A DNA stretch of 64,000 nucleotides. It comes from Rhodobacteraceae bacterium Alg231-30. GTDB lineage: Bacteria > Pseudomonadota > Alphaproteobacteria > Rhodobacterales > Rhodobacteraceae. Position numbers and translations under genes: made by a program. Of this stretch, positions 1 to 7,525 are shown piece after piece. Where the stretch lies: positions 87,200-151,199 of the forward strand of contig FREU01000007.1 in assembly GCA_900143615.1 (NCBI GenBank). The letters are read 5' to 3'. Position 1 is the stretch's first letter, and each line of letters starts with the position of its first letter. The notes under the pieces were generated by a model, which was given only the letters and a program-made list of their open reading frames with translations, was not told the origin of the DNA and made no database searches.

Positions 1-1198
1 TGGCAAAGATTACCATGTTGCGACGGTTCCATATAACATCCGACAACATGGACACGCCTGCGGCGACTACCATGCCGAACATAACAATCACACCGCCTCC
101 AAGAACTTCGATAGGCACTGTTGAAATGAGCGCTCCAATTTTGGGGACCAGTCCGCCAGCGATCAGGAAAATCGCACCAATAGTCACAACATGGCGGCTC
201 ATCACACCTGTCATCGCAATCAGGCCTACGTTTTGGCTAAACGATGTATTGGGCAATGCACCAAACAATCCTGAGACAGCTGAGCCAATACCGTCTGCAA
301 AGGTTGCACCCTGAATTTCCTTGTCTGTCGCTTCCCGACCAGCCCCACCTTTGGTGATGCCCGAAACATCGCCGACGGTCTCAACGGCCGAGACAAATCC
401 CATCAAGCAGAAGCCGATGATCGCAGCGACTGAGAACTCGAGACCGAAATGAAGCGGATTCGGCAACGCAAAACTCGCAGCGCGACCGATGCCAGCAAAA
501 CTAACCATCCCCATGAAGTAGGCAACGACATAACCGACGACCAACCCCAACAACACGGCAGAAACCGAAAGCATGCCGCGGGCAAAGAACTTCAACCCAA
601 GCGTCACAACAATGACCACACAAGCCACGAACCAGTTTTGCGCCGAGCCATACTCTGGCGTGCCGATCGCGGGCACGCCCCCTGCCGCATATTGGATCCC
701 GACCTTAACCAGTGCGAGACCAATCATTGTCACGACAAGACCAGTGACAAGTGGCGGCAATGCAAATCGAATGCGGCCGATAAAGAAACCAAGGCAAGCG
801 TGGAACAAACCACCAACCAAAACGCCGCCCATCAAAACAGCGACGGCATCAACGCCTTTCCCAGCGACAAGAGGGATCATGATCGGAATAAAGGCGAACG
901 AAGTCCCCTGCACAATTGGCAGCCGCGCACCGACTGGGCCAAATCCGATGGTCTGCATCAGCGTGGCGAGGCCAGCAAAGAACATCGACATCTGGATCAT
1001 ATAGATCATTTGCGGGAAATCCGGGGAATTGGAGCCAAATCCAAATCCTGCCGCGCCACAGATAATGATCGCGGGGGTAACGTTAGATACGAACATTGCC
1101 AGCACATGCTGGATGCCCAATGGGATCGCCTTGGCAAGCGGCGGTGTGTAATTCGGGTCTTTCAGCTGTTCAGCCGTCCCGATTGAAGTCTCAGCCAT
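1..1198 (-). CDS. NCS2-family xanthine/uric acid permease (C-terminus cut by window edge)
   Basis: Inner-membrane nucleobase:cation symporter, most likely importing xanthine or urate. About 399 codons are visible from the ATG at 1198 and the reading frame is open to the window edge, so the last helices are missing. The N-terminus ends in a P-L-G-I-Q-H-V-L-A-M-F block, followed by QGTSFAFIP, both typical of NCS2 carriers, and many hydrophobic segments. It lies 86 bp after allA on the same strand, so it probably belongs to the same purine-catabolism operon. Substrate (xanthine, urate or uracil) is inferred from context, not from a diagnostic residue. Confidence 0.88.
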   Translation of the reverse strand, partial: MAETSIGTAEQLKDPNYTPPLAKAIPLGIQHVLAMFVSNVTPAIIICGAAGFGFGSNSPDFPQMIYMIQMSMFFAGLATLMQTIGFGPVGARLPIVQGTSFAFIPIMIPLVAGKGVDAVAVLMGGVLVGGLFHACLGFFIGRIRFALPPLVTGLVVTMIGLALVKVGIQYAAGGVPAIGTPEYGSAQNWFVACVVIVVTLGLKFFARGMLSVSAVLLGLVVGYVVAYFMGMVSFAGIGRAASFALPNPLHFGLEFSVAAIIGFCLMGFVSAVETVGDVSGITKGGAGREATDKEIQGATFADGIGSAVSGLFGALPNTSFSQNVGLIAMTGVMSRHVVTIGAIFLIAGGLVPKIGALISTVPIEVLGGGVIVMFGMVVAAGVSMLSDVIWNRRNMVIFA

Positions 1199-1228
1199 GT
1201 CTTCACTCTCCTGTCAGGGTTTTGTTGT

Positions 1229-1278
1229 GCCGCTTCTTTTTTGAGCGGCTACAATGGGGCAAGGCCGCATGGCCTTGC
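1229..1278 (-). other. Two adjacent hairpins between allA and the permease
   Basis: Two perfect inverted repeats fill the gap: GCCGCT/AGCGGC (1229-1249) and GCAAGGCC/GGCCTTGC (1259-1278). Neither is followed by a T-run on the minus strand, so they look more like an mRNA-processing or attenuation element that sets permease level than a full terminator. Function is inferred. Confidence 0.4.
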
Positions 1279-1284
1279 TTGCTT

Positions 1285-1770
1285 TTATGGTTCAACAATC
1301 CGGTAAGGCGTGTCGAACCAGAATTCTTCAAGGTTTGGGCCCTCTCCAATGCGATCAACCACCGCAAACAATCCAGGCGCGTGCAATGGTGTCAAAACGC
1401 CGTGCCAAGTATTGCGATGGTAATTGATGCCCTGCCCCGCTTGCGTCAGAAAGGCCTGTGGCAGCCCCGGCTTGCCCTGCTCGTCAGGCGCAACAATCAC
1501 CAGAAACGGGTGTTGCGTCATTGGCAGAAATGTTTGTGATCCGGAAGGATGGCGCTCGACCATTTCCAACACGTAGGGCAGCTTGCGCGGTTGCGCGTCA
1601 AAAACAGACACGCCGGCTTGGCCGGAAATAAACTCCAATTGCGCAAGATCATGGTGTCGACCACATAGCCCCTGATTGATGAACTTATCGGGCGCGCCAT
1701 CTGCTTCAATAACGTCGCCAAACAGGGCAAATTTTTTGGCGGTCAGTGGAGCAATTTTAAGGTCGATCAT
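1285..1770 (-). CDS. allA: Ureidoglycolate lyase
   Basis: Splits ureidoglycolate to glyoxylate and urea, a late step of allantoin breakdown, in the cytosol. The 161-residue length matches the AllA family (about 160). Family features seen are the N-terminal APLT..FA.FGDVIE segment, a central QTFLPM and FLVIVAP block, and the NYHRNTWHG motif in the cupin-like core. Its ATG overlaps the stop of puuE-uraD by 4 bp (ATGA), so the two are translationally coupled. Allantoicase, which would make ureidoglycolate from allantoate, is not in the window. Confidence 0.95.
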   Translation of the reverse strand: MIDLKIAPLTAKKFALFGDVIEADGAPDKFINQGLCGRHHDLAQLEFISGQAGVSVFDAQPRKLPYVLEMVERHPSGSQTFLPMTQHPFLVIVAPDEQGKPGLPQAFLTQAGQGINYHRNTWHGVLTPLHAPGLFAVVDRIGEGPNLEEFWFDTPYRIVEP

Positions 1771-3182
1771 GGCAATAAATCCGCAAGACGGAAGGCTGCA
1801 ATGCGTTCGACCTGTTTACAGGCCTCGTCAAACTCAACACCCGTATCTTGCCCCTTACGACGCTCAAATGCAGCCATAATTGACGATTTGTCGTGATCAC
1901 GAACAGCAATAATAAAAGGAAATCCGTGCTTTGCCACATAGTCTGAATTGAGCTGTGTGAAAGCCGAACGCTCCTCATCCGTCAACAGATCAAGACCCGC
2001 GCTGGCTTGTTCAGACGTGCTTTCAGACGTGAGCCGCCCTGCTGCGGCCAGCTTGCCGGCGAGGTCGGGATGCGCTGTCAGCACGCCCAATCGCTCTTCT
2101 TGGCTCGCGGTGCGAAACGCGCGGCAAAGCGCGTTATGAAGACCAATGGCGCTGTCGTGCGCGGGGCCAAGCTCTAGGCCATGCGCTTTTTCTGCCACCC
2201 ATGGCGAATGCTCAAAAATACCACCGTAGAGGTCCACAAACCGGTCAAGTTGCATCTGGCTTGGTCGTTCGATTCGCGCGTGTGGATGGGTCTGCGCCCA
2301 ATGCGTGGCGATCTCAACTCGACGCGGGGTCCACACATCAGAAAACCCTTGGATGTACTCGATGAATTTCTTGAGCCCCGCGAGTTTCCCTGGACGGCCA
2401 ATCAGACGGCAATGCAGACCAATCGACATCATCTTGGGTGCGCCCGACACGCCTTCCTCATAGAGCACATCAAAGGCGTCTTTGAGGTACGTGAAGAATT
2501 GCTCGCCCGTAATATACCCTGGCGCTGTGGCAAATCGCATGTCATTGGCTTCAAGCGTGTAAGGAATAATCAGCTGATCGCGATCTGCGACCTCAAGCCA
2601 ATATGGTAAGTCGTCATCATAGGTGTCTGAGATATAGTCAAACCCACCTTCTTCTGCGACAAGCCGAACAGTGTTTTGCGAACACCGCCCAGTGTACCAA
2701 CCGCGCGGCCTCTCACCCACAACTTCGGTATGCAGACGCACTGCTTCGGCAATGCTCGCACGCTCTTCATCCTCCGGCATGTCTTTATGTTCGACCCACT
2801 TCAAACCGTGGCTGGCGATCTCCCAATCCGCCGCTTTCATGGCGGCAACCTGCTCGGGGCTGCGCGCCAAAGCTGTGGCAACGCCATAAATCGTAACGGG
2901 GATATCGGCCCCAGTGAACAGCCGGTGCAGCCGCCAGAAACCAGCGCGCGCGCCGTATTCATAGATCGACTCCATGTTCCAATGGCGTTGATCTGGCCAT
3001 GCGCTGGCACCTGCGATGTCTGACAAGAAGGCTTCTGATCCCGCATCTCCATGCAGAACACAGTTCTCACCGCCTTCTTCATAATTTAGGACAAACTGCA
3101 CAGCGACCTTGGACCCGTTCGGCCAGTTCGCAGCGGGGGGATTGGGGCCGTATCCCCGCATATTACGAATGTAACGCTTCAA
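1767..3182 (-). CDS. puuE: Bifunctional allantoinase (PuuE) / OHCU decarboxylase (UraD) fusion
   Basis: Two purine-degradation enzymes in one 471-residue chain. Residues 1 to about 305 are a PuuE-type allantoinase of the polysaccharide-deacetylase fold (GYGPNPP, FVLNYEEGGEN, EIASHGLKW). Residues from about 308 to the end are UraD, which decarboxylates OHCU to S-allantoin; its catalytic His is H371 in HPDLAGK, and FPFIIAVR lies near the end. The start is a TTG at 3182: an AAGGAG site sits 7 nt upstream, and the K-R-Y-I-R-N-M-R-G-Y-G lead matches the family, whereas an ATG at 3161 would cut it. It is the first gene of a unit continuing into allA. uraH, which supplies the UraD substrate, is divergent. 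Confidence 0.93.
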   Translation of the reverse strand: MKRYIRNMRGYGPNPPAANWPNGSKVAVQFVLNYEEGGENCVLHGDAGSEAFLSDIAGASAWPDQRHWNMESIYEYGARAGFWRLHRLFTGADIPVTIYGVATALARSPEQVAAMKAADWEIASHGLKWVEHKDMPEDEERASIAEAVRLHTEVVGERPRGWYTGRCSQNTVRLVAEEGGFDYISDTYDDDLPYWLEVADRDQLIIPYTLEANDMRFATAPGYITGEQFFTYLKDAFDVLYEEGVSGAPKMMSIGLHCRLIGRPGKLAGLKKFIEYIQGFSDVWTPRRVEIATHWAQTHPHARIERPSQMQLDRFVDLYGGIFEHSPWVAEKAHGLELGPAHDSAIGLHNALCRAFRTASQEERLGVLTAHPDLAGKLAAAGRLTSESTSEQASAGLDLLTDEERSAFTQLNSDYVAKHGFPFIIAVRDHDKSSIMAAFERRKGQDTGVEFDEACKQVERIAAFRLADLLP

Positions 3183-3189
3183 AATCGCG

Positions 3190-3195
3190 CTCCTT
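3190..3195 (-). promoter_or_regulatory. Shine-Dalgarno site fixing the TTG start of puuE-uraD
   Basis: The minus strand reads AAGGAG here, 7 nt before TTG at 3182. It decides for the TTG start over the internal ATG at 3161. Confidence 0.75.
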
Positions 3196-3332
3196 TGGTT
3201 TCATTAGGTAATACTGCAAGAAAATCGACAAGACTTTCGCGTTTTTATTGAAAGAGCTATTGGAGAGTGGTCTCTGCACATGCAATCTCATTGGGCGTTA
3301 CAAGCGTCCTATGATGTAAAAAGGGGCAGACT

Positions 3333-3689
3333 ATGGCTGGCTATCTCACGACTCACGTTCTTGACACCGCACGGGGCTGCCCCGCTGAGGGCATTCAAAT
3401 CGCGCTGTTTAAGCTGTCGGGTAATTCTCACCGAAAAATTGCACAAACAGTGACCAACTCTGACGGCCGCACCGATTCTCCAATTCTGCCGCAGGATGAT
3501 TTCCAAACAGGCTCTTATGAGTTGGTTTTCTTTTGTGGTGACTATTTGAGAGCCACGGGTCAGGCGCAAGATGACCCCTTGTTTTTAGATCAAATTCCCA
3601 TCCGTTTTGGCATGTCGGATGCCGAGGCGCACTATCATGTACCATTGCTACTTTCACCCTTTGGCTTCTCCACATATCGCGGAAGTTAA
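3333..3689 (+). CDS. uraH: 5-hydroxyisourate hydrolase
   Basis: Hydrolyses 5-hydroxyisourate, the product of urate oxidation, to OHCU. The transthyretin-like family hallmarks are all present in 118 residues: TTHVLDTARG with the catalytic His near residue 8, GRTDSP with the conserved Arg, HYHVPLLLSPF, and the terminal YRGS tetrapeptide. AGGGG lies about 7 nt before the ATG. It is divergent from puuE-uraD and ends 10 bp from the convergent LysR gene. With puuD and puuE-uraD it forms the urate-to-allantoin-to-allantoate route. Confidence 0.96.
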   Translation: MAGYLTTHVLDTARGCPAEGIQIALFKLSGNSHRKIAQTVTNSDGRTDSPILPQDDFQTGSYELVFFCGDYLRATGQAQDDPLFLDQIPIRFGMSDAEAHYHVPLLLSPFGFSTYRGS

Positions 3690-3699
3690 GGCAGCTTTC

Positions 3700-4608
3700 C
3701 TAAGCGGTTGAAAGAGCGGCCTGAACGCGCGGCACCATAAAATCAATAAACAAACGCGTCTTGGGATCTTGATGCCGGCGGTGTGTGTAAAGCATCGCCA
3801 TTTGGATCGGTATTGGCGGAGTCTCATTCAAAACCGGAACCAGTGCACCCGAAGACAGCAGCTCCGCAATCTCAAACTTCGGTTTGAGGGTGATGCCAAG
3901 TCCATCCAACGCCCAATCCGTTAGAACATCACCGTCATCTGTTTCAAATGGCCCCTTTACGGCAAACCGGCGCACCCCATCCGCAGTTTGCAGCGGCCAC
4001 TGAAACTCCGGAGCTCCAGGATAGCGCAAATTGAGGCAATCATGGGTTCCGTCGACTAGCTCTGTCGGAGACTCTGGGGCTTGGCGGGCAGAAAGATAAA
4101 GCGGTGAGGCACAAAGCACCCGCGAACAATCCGCTATCTTTCGAATTTTGAGATTGCTGTCCTCAGGCACGCCGAGGAAGAAAGCGACGTCTATTCCTTC
4201 GGCAGTCAAATCAAGTTTACGATCAGACAGCCGCAAGCGCAGGTCAATCAACGGGTATTCTTGTTTAAACTCCGGGATCAGCGGCGCGATCAAACGCCGC
4301 CCCACACCTAATGGTGCAGCAATGTGCAACAGCCCGCGTGGACTTTGGGTTATCGAGTTTACGCCAGCTTCAGCTTCGTCAATGGCCTCTAGAATTTTAC
4401 ACGCACCACCGTAGAATACATTGCCCTGCTCAGTAGGATGCAGCTGACGCGTTGTGCGTTGGAAAAGCCGCACGCTAAGATATTCTTCAAGCTGCGAAAT
4501 TCGCGACGATGCCACTGCGGCAGATATACGTTGATCGCGGGCAGCCGCAGACATACTGCCCAATTCATAGACACGCACGAAGGTTTTTATGTTGTCAAAG
4601 TAGGACAT
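3700..4608 (-). CDS. LysR-family transcriptional regulator of the urate genes
   Basis: A 302-residue LysR-type regulator with an N-terminal winged helix (residues 1-60) and a substrate-binding domain with GRRLIAPLIPEF and L-R-L-R-L-S-D, of the CrgA/DmlR-like subgroup. It is divergent from puuD across about 100 bp holding an inverted repeat of LysR type, and tail-to-tail with uraH. Position suggests it controls puuD, perhaps with urate or a downstream ureide as co-inducer; this is inference. Confidence 0.9.
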   Translation of the reverse strand: MSYFDNIKTFVRVYELGSMSAAARDQRISAAVASSRISQLEEYLSVRLFQRTTRQLHPTEQGNVFYGGACKILEAIDEAEAGVNSITQSPRGLLHIAAPLGVGRRLIAPLIPEFKQEYPLIDLRLRLSDRKLDLTAEGIDVAFFLGVPEDSNLKIRKIADCSRVLCASPLYLSARQAPESPTELVDGTHDCLNLRYPGAPEFQWPLQTADGVRRFAVKGPFETDDGDVLTDWALDGLGITLKPKFEIAELLSSGALVPVLNETPPIPIQMAMLYTHRRHQDPKTRLFIDFMVPRVQAALSTA

Positions 4609-4615
4609 AAGCGAT

Positions 4616-4634
4616 CTTCAGGATATTTTTGAAG
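4616..4634. promoter_or_regulatory. Candidate LysR operator between the regulator and puuD
   Basis: An inverted repeat CTTCA-N9-TGAAG, which contains the T-N11-A form of LysR sites, lies 8 bp before the LysR start and about 75 bp before puuD. Position and shape support autoregulation plus puuD control. Confidence 0.5.
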
Positions 4635-4710
4635 CTGTTCGGATTTTTTCACGATAGAGAAGAAAACGACGCTGCGCTAGCTTGACGTAAACGGAATGAC
4701 GGAGATCCCG

Positions 4711-5943
4711 ATGACTGAATTTGCCCTAATGTGGGATTGGCTCGCATTTGCTGTTCGATGGCTACATGTCATCACTGCAATTGCCTGGATTGGATCGTCG
4801 TTCTATTTCATCGCTTTGGACCTTGGACTTCGTAAGGCCCCAGATCTACCAGCCGGGGCACATGGCGAAGAATGGCAGGTACACGGCGGCGGGTTTTATC
4901 ACGTTCGCAAATACCTAGTGGCCCCTGAGGAGATGCCAGACCACCTGACGTGGTTTAAATGGGAGAGCTATTCAACATGGCTGAGCGGGGCGGCACTGCT
5001 CATGATCGTTTACTGGGTCGGCGGCGAGCTGTTCCTGATCGACCAAACCAAAACCGATCTGGTCTTGTGGCAAGGCATCGCGATTTCCGCACTCTCGCTC
5101 ACAGTTGGTTGGATTATTTATGACCGCCTGTGCAAATCTGGTTTAGCAGAGCAACCCATCCTGTTGATGGTGCTTCTCTTTGCGCTTCTCGTGGCAATGG
5201 GTTGGGGCTACACTCAGGTGTTCACGGGCCGTGCTATGATGCTACACCTCGGGGCCTTTACCGCGACGATCATGACGGCCAACGTATTCTTTATCATCAT
5301 GCCGAACCAACGCATCGTCGTGGCTGATTTGCAAGCTGGTCGAACACCAGATGCAAAATACGGCAAGATTGCCAAATTGCGCTCCACACACAACAACTAC
5401 CTGACGCTGCCCGTTGTGTTCTTGATGCTATCCAACCACTACCCGCTGGCCTTTGCGACCCAGTACAACTGGTTGATTGCGGCTTTGGTGTTTCTGATGG
5501 GCGTCACCATCCGACACTTCTTCAATTCAATGCATGCTCGCAAAGGCAAACCGTATTGGACATGGGCCGTGACCGCCATTTTGTTTATTGTGATCATGTG
5601 GTTGTCGACAGCGCCATTATCGCACACCAGCTATGAGGAAGAGGAAGCGCGCGCGCTCACCCCAACCGAACAACGCTTTGTCAGCGCCGAAGGTTTTGAA
5701 GATGTGGCGGACATTGTGCTGGGGCGGTGCTCAATGTGTCATGCACGCGAACCTGGGTATGGTGGGATTCATCGCGCGCCTAACAATGTATTGCTGGAAA
5801 CCCAATCTGAAATTGCGGCAGCCGCGCGCCAGATTTACTTGCAATCAGGCGCTTCTGAGGCCATGCCACCCGCAAATGTAAGTTGGATGGATCCCGAAGA
5901 GCGTGCTGCGATTGTTCGTTGGTACCAAGCAGCAAAAGGCTAA
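4711..5943 (+). CDS. puuD: Membrane-bound urate hydroxylase PuuD with C-terminal cytochrome c
   Basis: Oxidises urate to 5-hydroxyisourate at the inner membrane and passes electrons to the respiratory chain rather than to oxygen. About the first 310 residues are a multi-helix DUF989-type membrane domain (WLHVITAIAWIGSSFYF). The C-terminal third is a cytochrome c domain with CSMCH as heme site and MPPANVSWM as likely Met ligand. An in-frame ATG lies at 4696, but GGAG is 7 nt before the ATG at 4711, giving 410 residues. It is followed 7 bp later by gph. Confidence 0.93.
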   Translation: MTEFALMWDWLAFAVRWLHVITAIAWIGSSFYFIALDLGLRKAPDLPAGAHGEEWQVHGGGFYHVRKYLVAPEEMPDHLTWFKWESYSTWLSGAALLMIVYWVGGELFLIDQTKTDLVLWQGIAISALSLTVGWIIYDRLCKSGLAEQPILLMVLLFALLVAMGWGYTQVFTGRAMMLHLGAFTATIMTANVFFIIMPNQRIVVADLQAGRTPDAKYGKIAKLRSTHNNYLTLPVVFLMLSNHYPLAFATQYNWLIAALVFLMGVTIRHFFNSMHARKGKPYWTWAVTAILFIVIMWLSTAPLSHTSYEEEEARALTPTEQRFVSAEGFEDVADIVLGRCSMCHAREPGYGGIHRAPNNVLLETQSEIAAAARQIYLQSGASEAMPPANVSWMDPEERAAIVRWYQAAKG

Positions 5944-5950
5944 AGCGGTT

Positions 5951-6625
5951 ATGCAGGAAACATGCGCTGTCATCTTTGATTTGGATGGAACTCTTGTAGA
6001 CAGCGCGCCCGACATCCACGCTTCGGTGAATGAAATGCTGATCGATGAGGGTTTTGGCACTTTCACGTTGCCAGAAATCATCTCTTTTATCGGCAACGGC
6101 TTACCAGCTTTGATCGAAAAGGTCATGGCAGCGCGATCCATTGCGCCTCAAGAGTTCCAGAGACTGCATGACGATGTTTTGCAACGATATTTGGCCAGTG
6201 AAGGGGCCTTGACCCAAATCTATCCAGACGTTGTCTCCAATTTGCGCTCTTTGAAGTCTCAGGGCATAAAAATGGGGATATGCACCAATAAACCTGAGGG
6301 ACCAGCTCGGCATTTGCTGGATATTTTAGACCTCACGCAGTTTTTTGACGTGATCATTGGTGGCGACACGCTAAGTCAACGCAAGCCAGCGGCACTACCT
6401 TTAAGAACAACCATTGAGCACCTCAGAGCAGACCGCGTATTGTATGTTGGGGACAGCGAAGTTGATGCAGCAACAGCCCAAGCGGCGGGCATAGCTTTCG
6501 CTTTGTTTACAGAAGGGTATCGAAAGACCGACGCTTCAGAGATCCCACATGATGTGCTATTTTCAAGCTTTACTGGATTTACGGAACAAGCGTTGAAGCT
6601 GCTGGCGGTTGCCCCAACGGATTGA
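5951..6625 (+). CDS. gph: HAD-family phosphoglycolate phosphatase
   Basis: Haloacid-dehalogenase-type phosphatase, 224 residues. Motif I is FDLDGTLVDSAPD, motif II is ICTNKP, and motif III is YVGDSEVDA, with a cap domain between I and II. The DSAPD extension fits phosphoglycolate phosphatases, but HAD substrate assignments by eye are uncertain. The ATG at 5951 places motif I about 8 residues from the N-terminus, as usual; an upstream GTG would add an odd extension inside puuD. It is likely co-transcribed with puuD (7 bp gap). Confidence 0.85.
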   Translation: MQETCAVIFDLDGTLVDSAPDIHASVNEMLIDEGFGTFTLPEIISFIGNGLPALIEKVMAARSIAPQEFQRLHDDVLQRYLASEGALTQIYPDVVSNLRSLKSQGIKMGICTNKPEGPARHLLDILDLTQFFDVIIGGDTLSQRKPAALPLRTTIEHLRADRVLYVGDSEVDAATAQAAGIAFALFTEGYRKTDASEIPHDVLFSSFTGFTEQALKLLAVAPTD

Positions 6626-6708
6626 CGCGTCACACATTCGTTGCTTGCGATAAAGGTGAGTTTGAAACTACTCTATCTCTAAACGAGGTATTCGAAAGGG
6701 TGATTTCC

Positions 6709-7281
6709 ATGAAATCCTTTATCTTCAGTGTATTGGTCGTAATTTCGATGGCCTTTTCTCCTGCAGCGACTGCGCAGGTGATCAACTTGACTCCAGCCAG
6801 CCCACAGCCTTCCAACGTGAAAAAGGGCTTGTCAGTCAACTACTTCTTCGGGGATAGATCCGTGCGCAACTTAGCGCAGGCCAAATCTAAGTTGAAGTGG
6901 GCCAAACCAGGCACTGCTTTGCCGGGATTGAATTTCCCTGACAAAGGCAAAGGTGCCCCAGTAATGACATCCGGCAAACCTGAACTGGTTGTTGCTGACA
7001 TCAACGGCTACATTAAATTCCCAAAATCCGGCGTGTATGACCTTGAATTCTTTACGAATGATGGCGCGCAGATTTGGATTAGCGGAAAATCTGTGGGAAA
7101 ATTGAACATGATAACGCCCTGCGCCAGCGCGGGTCGCCCCAAGGTGAATGTGCCACAAGCTGGATGGTATGACATCAAGGTGCTCTATTGGCAAAAAGAG
7201 GGAACCGCTTGTTTTGAAAGCGAATGGAAAGCACCCGGAGGCAGTGTACAACTCATCCCCGACAGCGCCTTCGGCCACTAA
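6709..7281 (+). CDS. Secreted PA14-like protein of unknown function
   Basis: A 190-residue exported protein. Residues 1-22 are a clear signal peptide ending SPAATA-Q. The mature part resembles a PA14/GLEYA-type beta-sandwich (GLSVNYFFGD, YIKFPKSGVYDLEFFTNDGAQIWISG, AGWYDIKVLYWQKEG), a fold that often binds carbohydrate. Two cysteines (TPCASA and TACFE) could form a disulfide. AAAGG lies before the ATG. It stands alone between gph and a strong terminator. No enzyme domain is attached, which is unusual for PA14. Confidence 0.75.
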   Translation: MKSFIFSVLVVISMAFSPAATAQVINLTPASPQPSNVKKGLSVNYFFGDRSVRNLAQAKSKLKWAKPGTALPGLNFPDKGKGAPVMTSGKPELVVADINGYIKFPKSGVYDLEFFTNDGAQIWISGKSVGKLNMITPCASAGRPKVNVPQAGWYDIKVLYWQKEGTACFESEWKAPGGSVQLIPDSAFGH

Positions 7282-7302
7282 CCAACACCGAATAGCACCT
7301 CC

Positions 7303-7328
7303 AAAGGCTCCATTTTTGGGGCCTTTTT
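7303..7328 (+). terminator. Rho-independent terminator after the PA14-like gene
   Basis: Stem AAAGGCTCC / GGGGCCTTT (one G-U pair) with an ATTTTT loop and a T-run, 21 bp after the stop codon. Confidence 0.8.
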
Positions 7329-7525
7329 CGCGCGAAGATCACAGGCTGTATCACGTCGGTAAAGCGTCGGTATCGCGACAGTGTTATTCGCCGCCTTTTC
7401 CGGGCTGATTTCCACAAGTTCTGACGTCCCAAACGCGCGCAAATCTCTTTTTGGTGCTCACAATACCTTGGGGTGAATGGCCGCGAGGCCAGAGGGGCAA
7501 AGCCCCTTTCCACACCGCCCAGAAA

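Noticed and set aside
449-1186. Long plus-strand open frame of 245 codons
   Set aside because: It is antisense to the NCS2 permease, has no ribosome site and a composition rich in H, N and R unlike a real protein.
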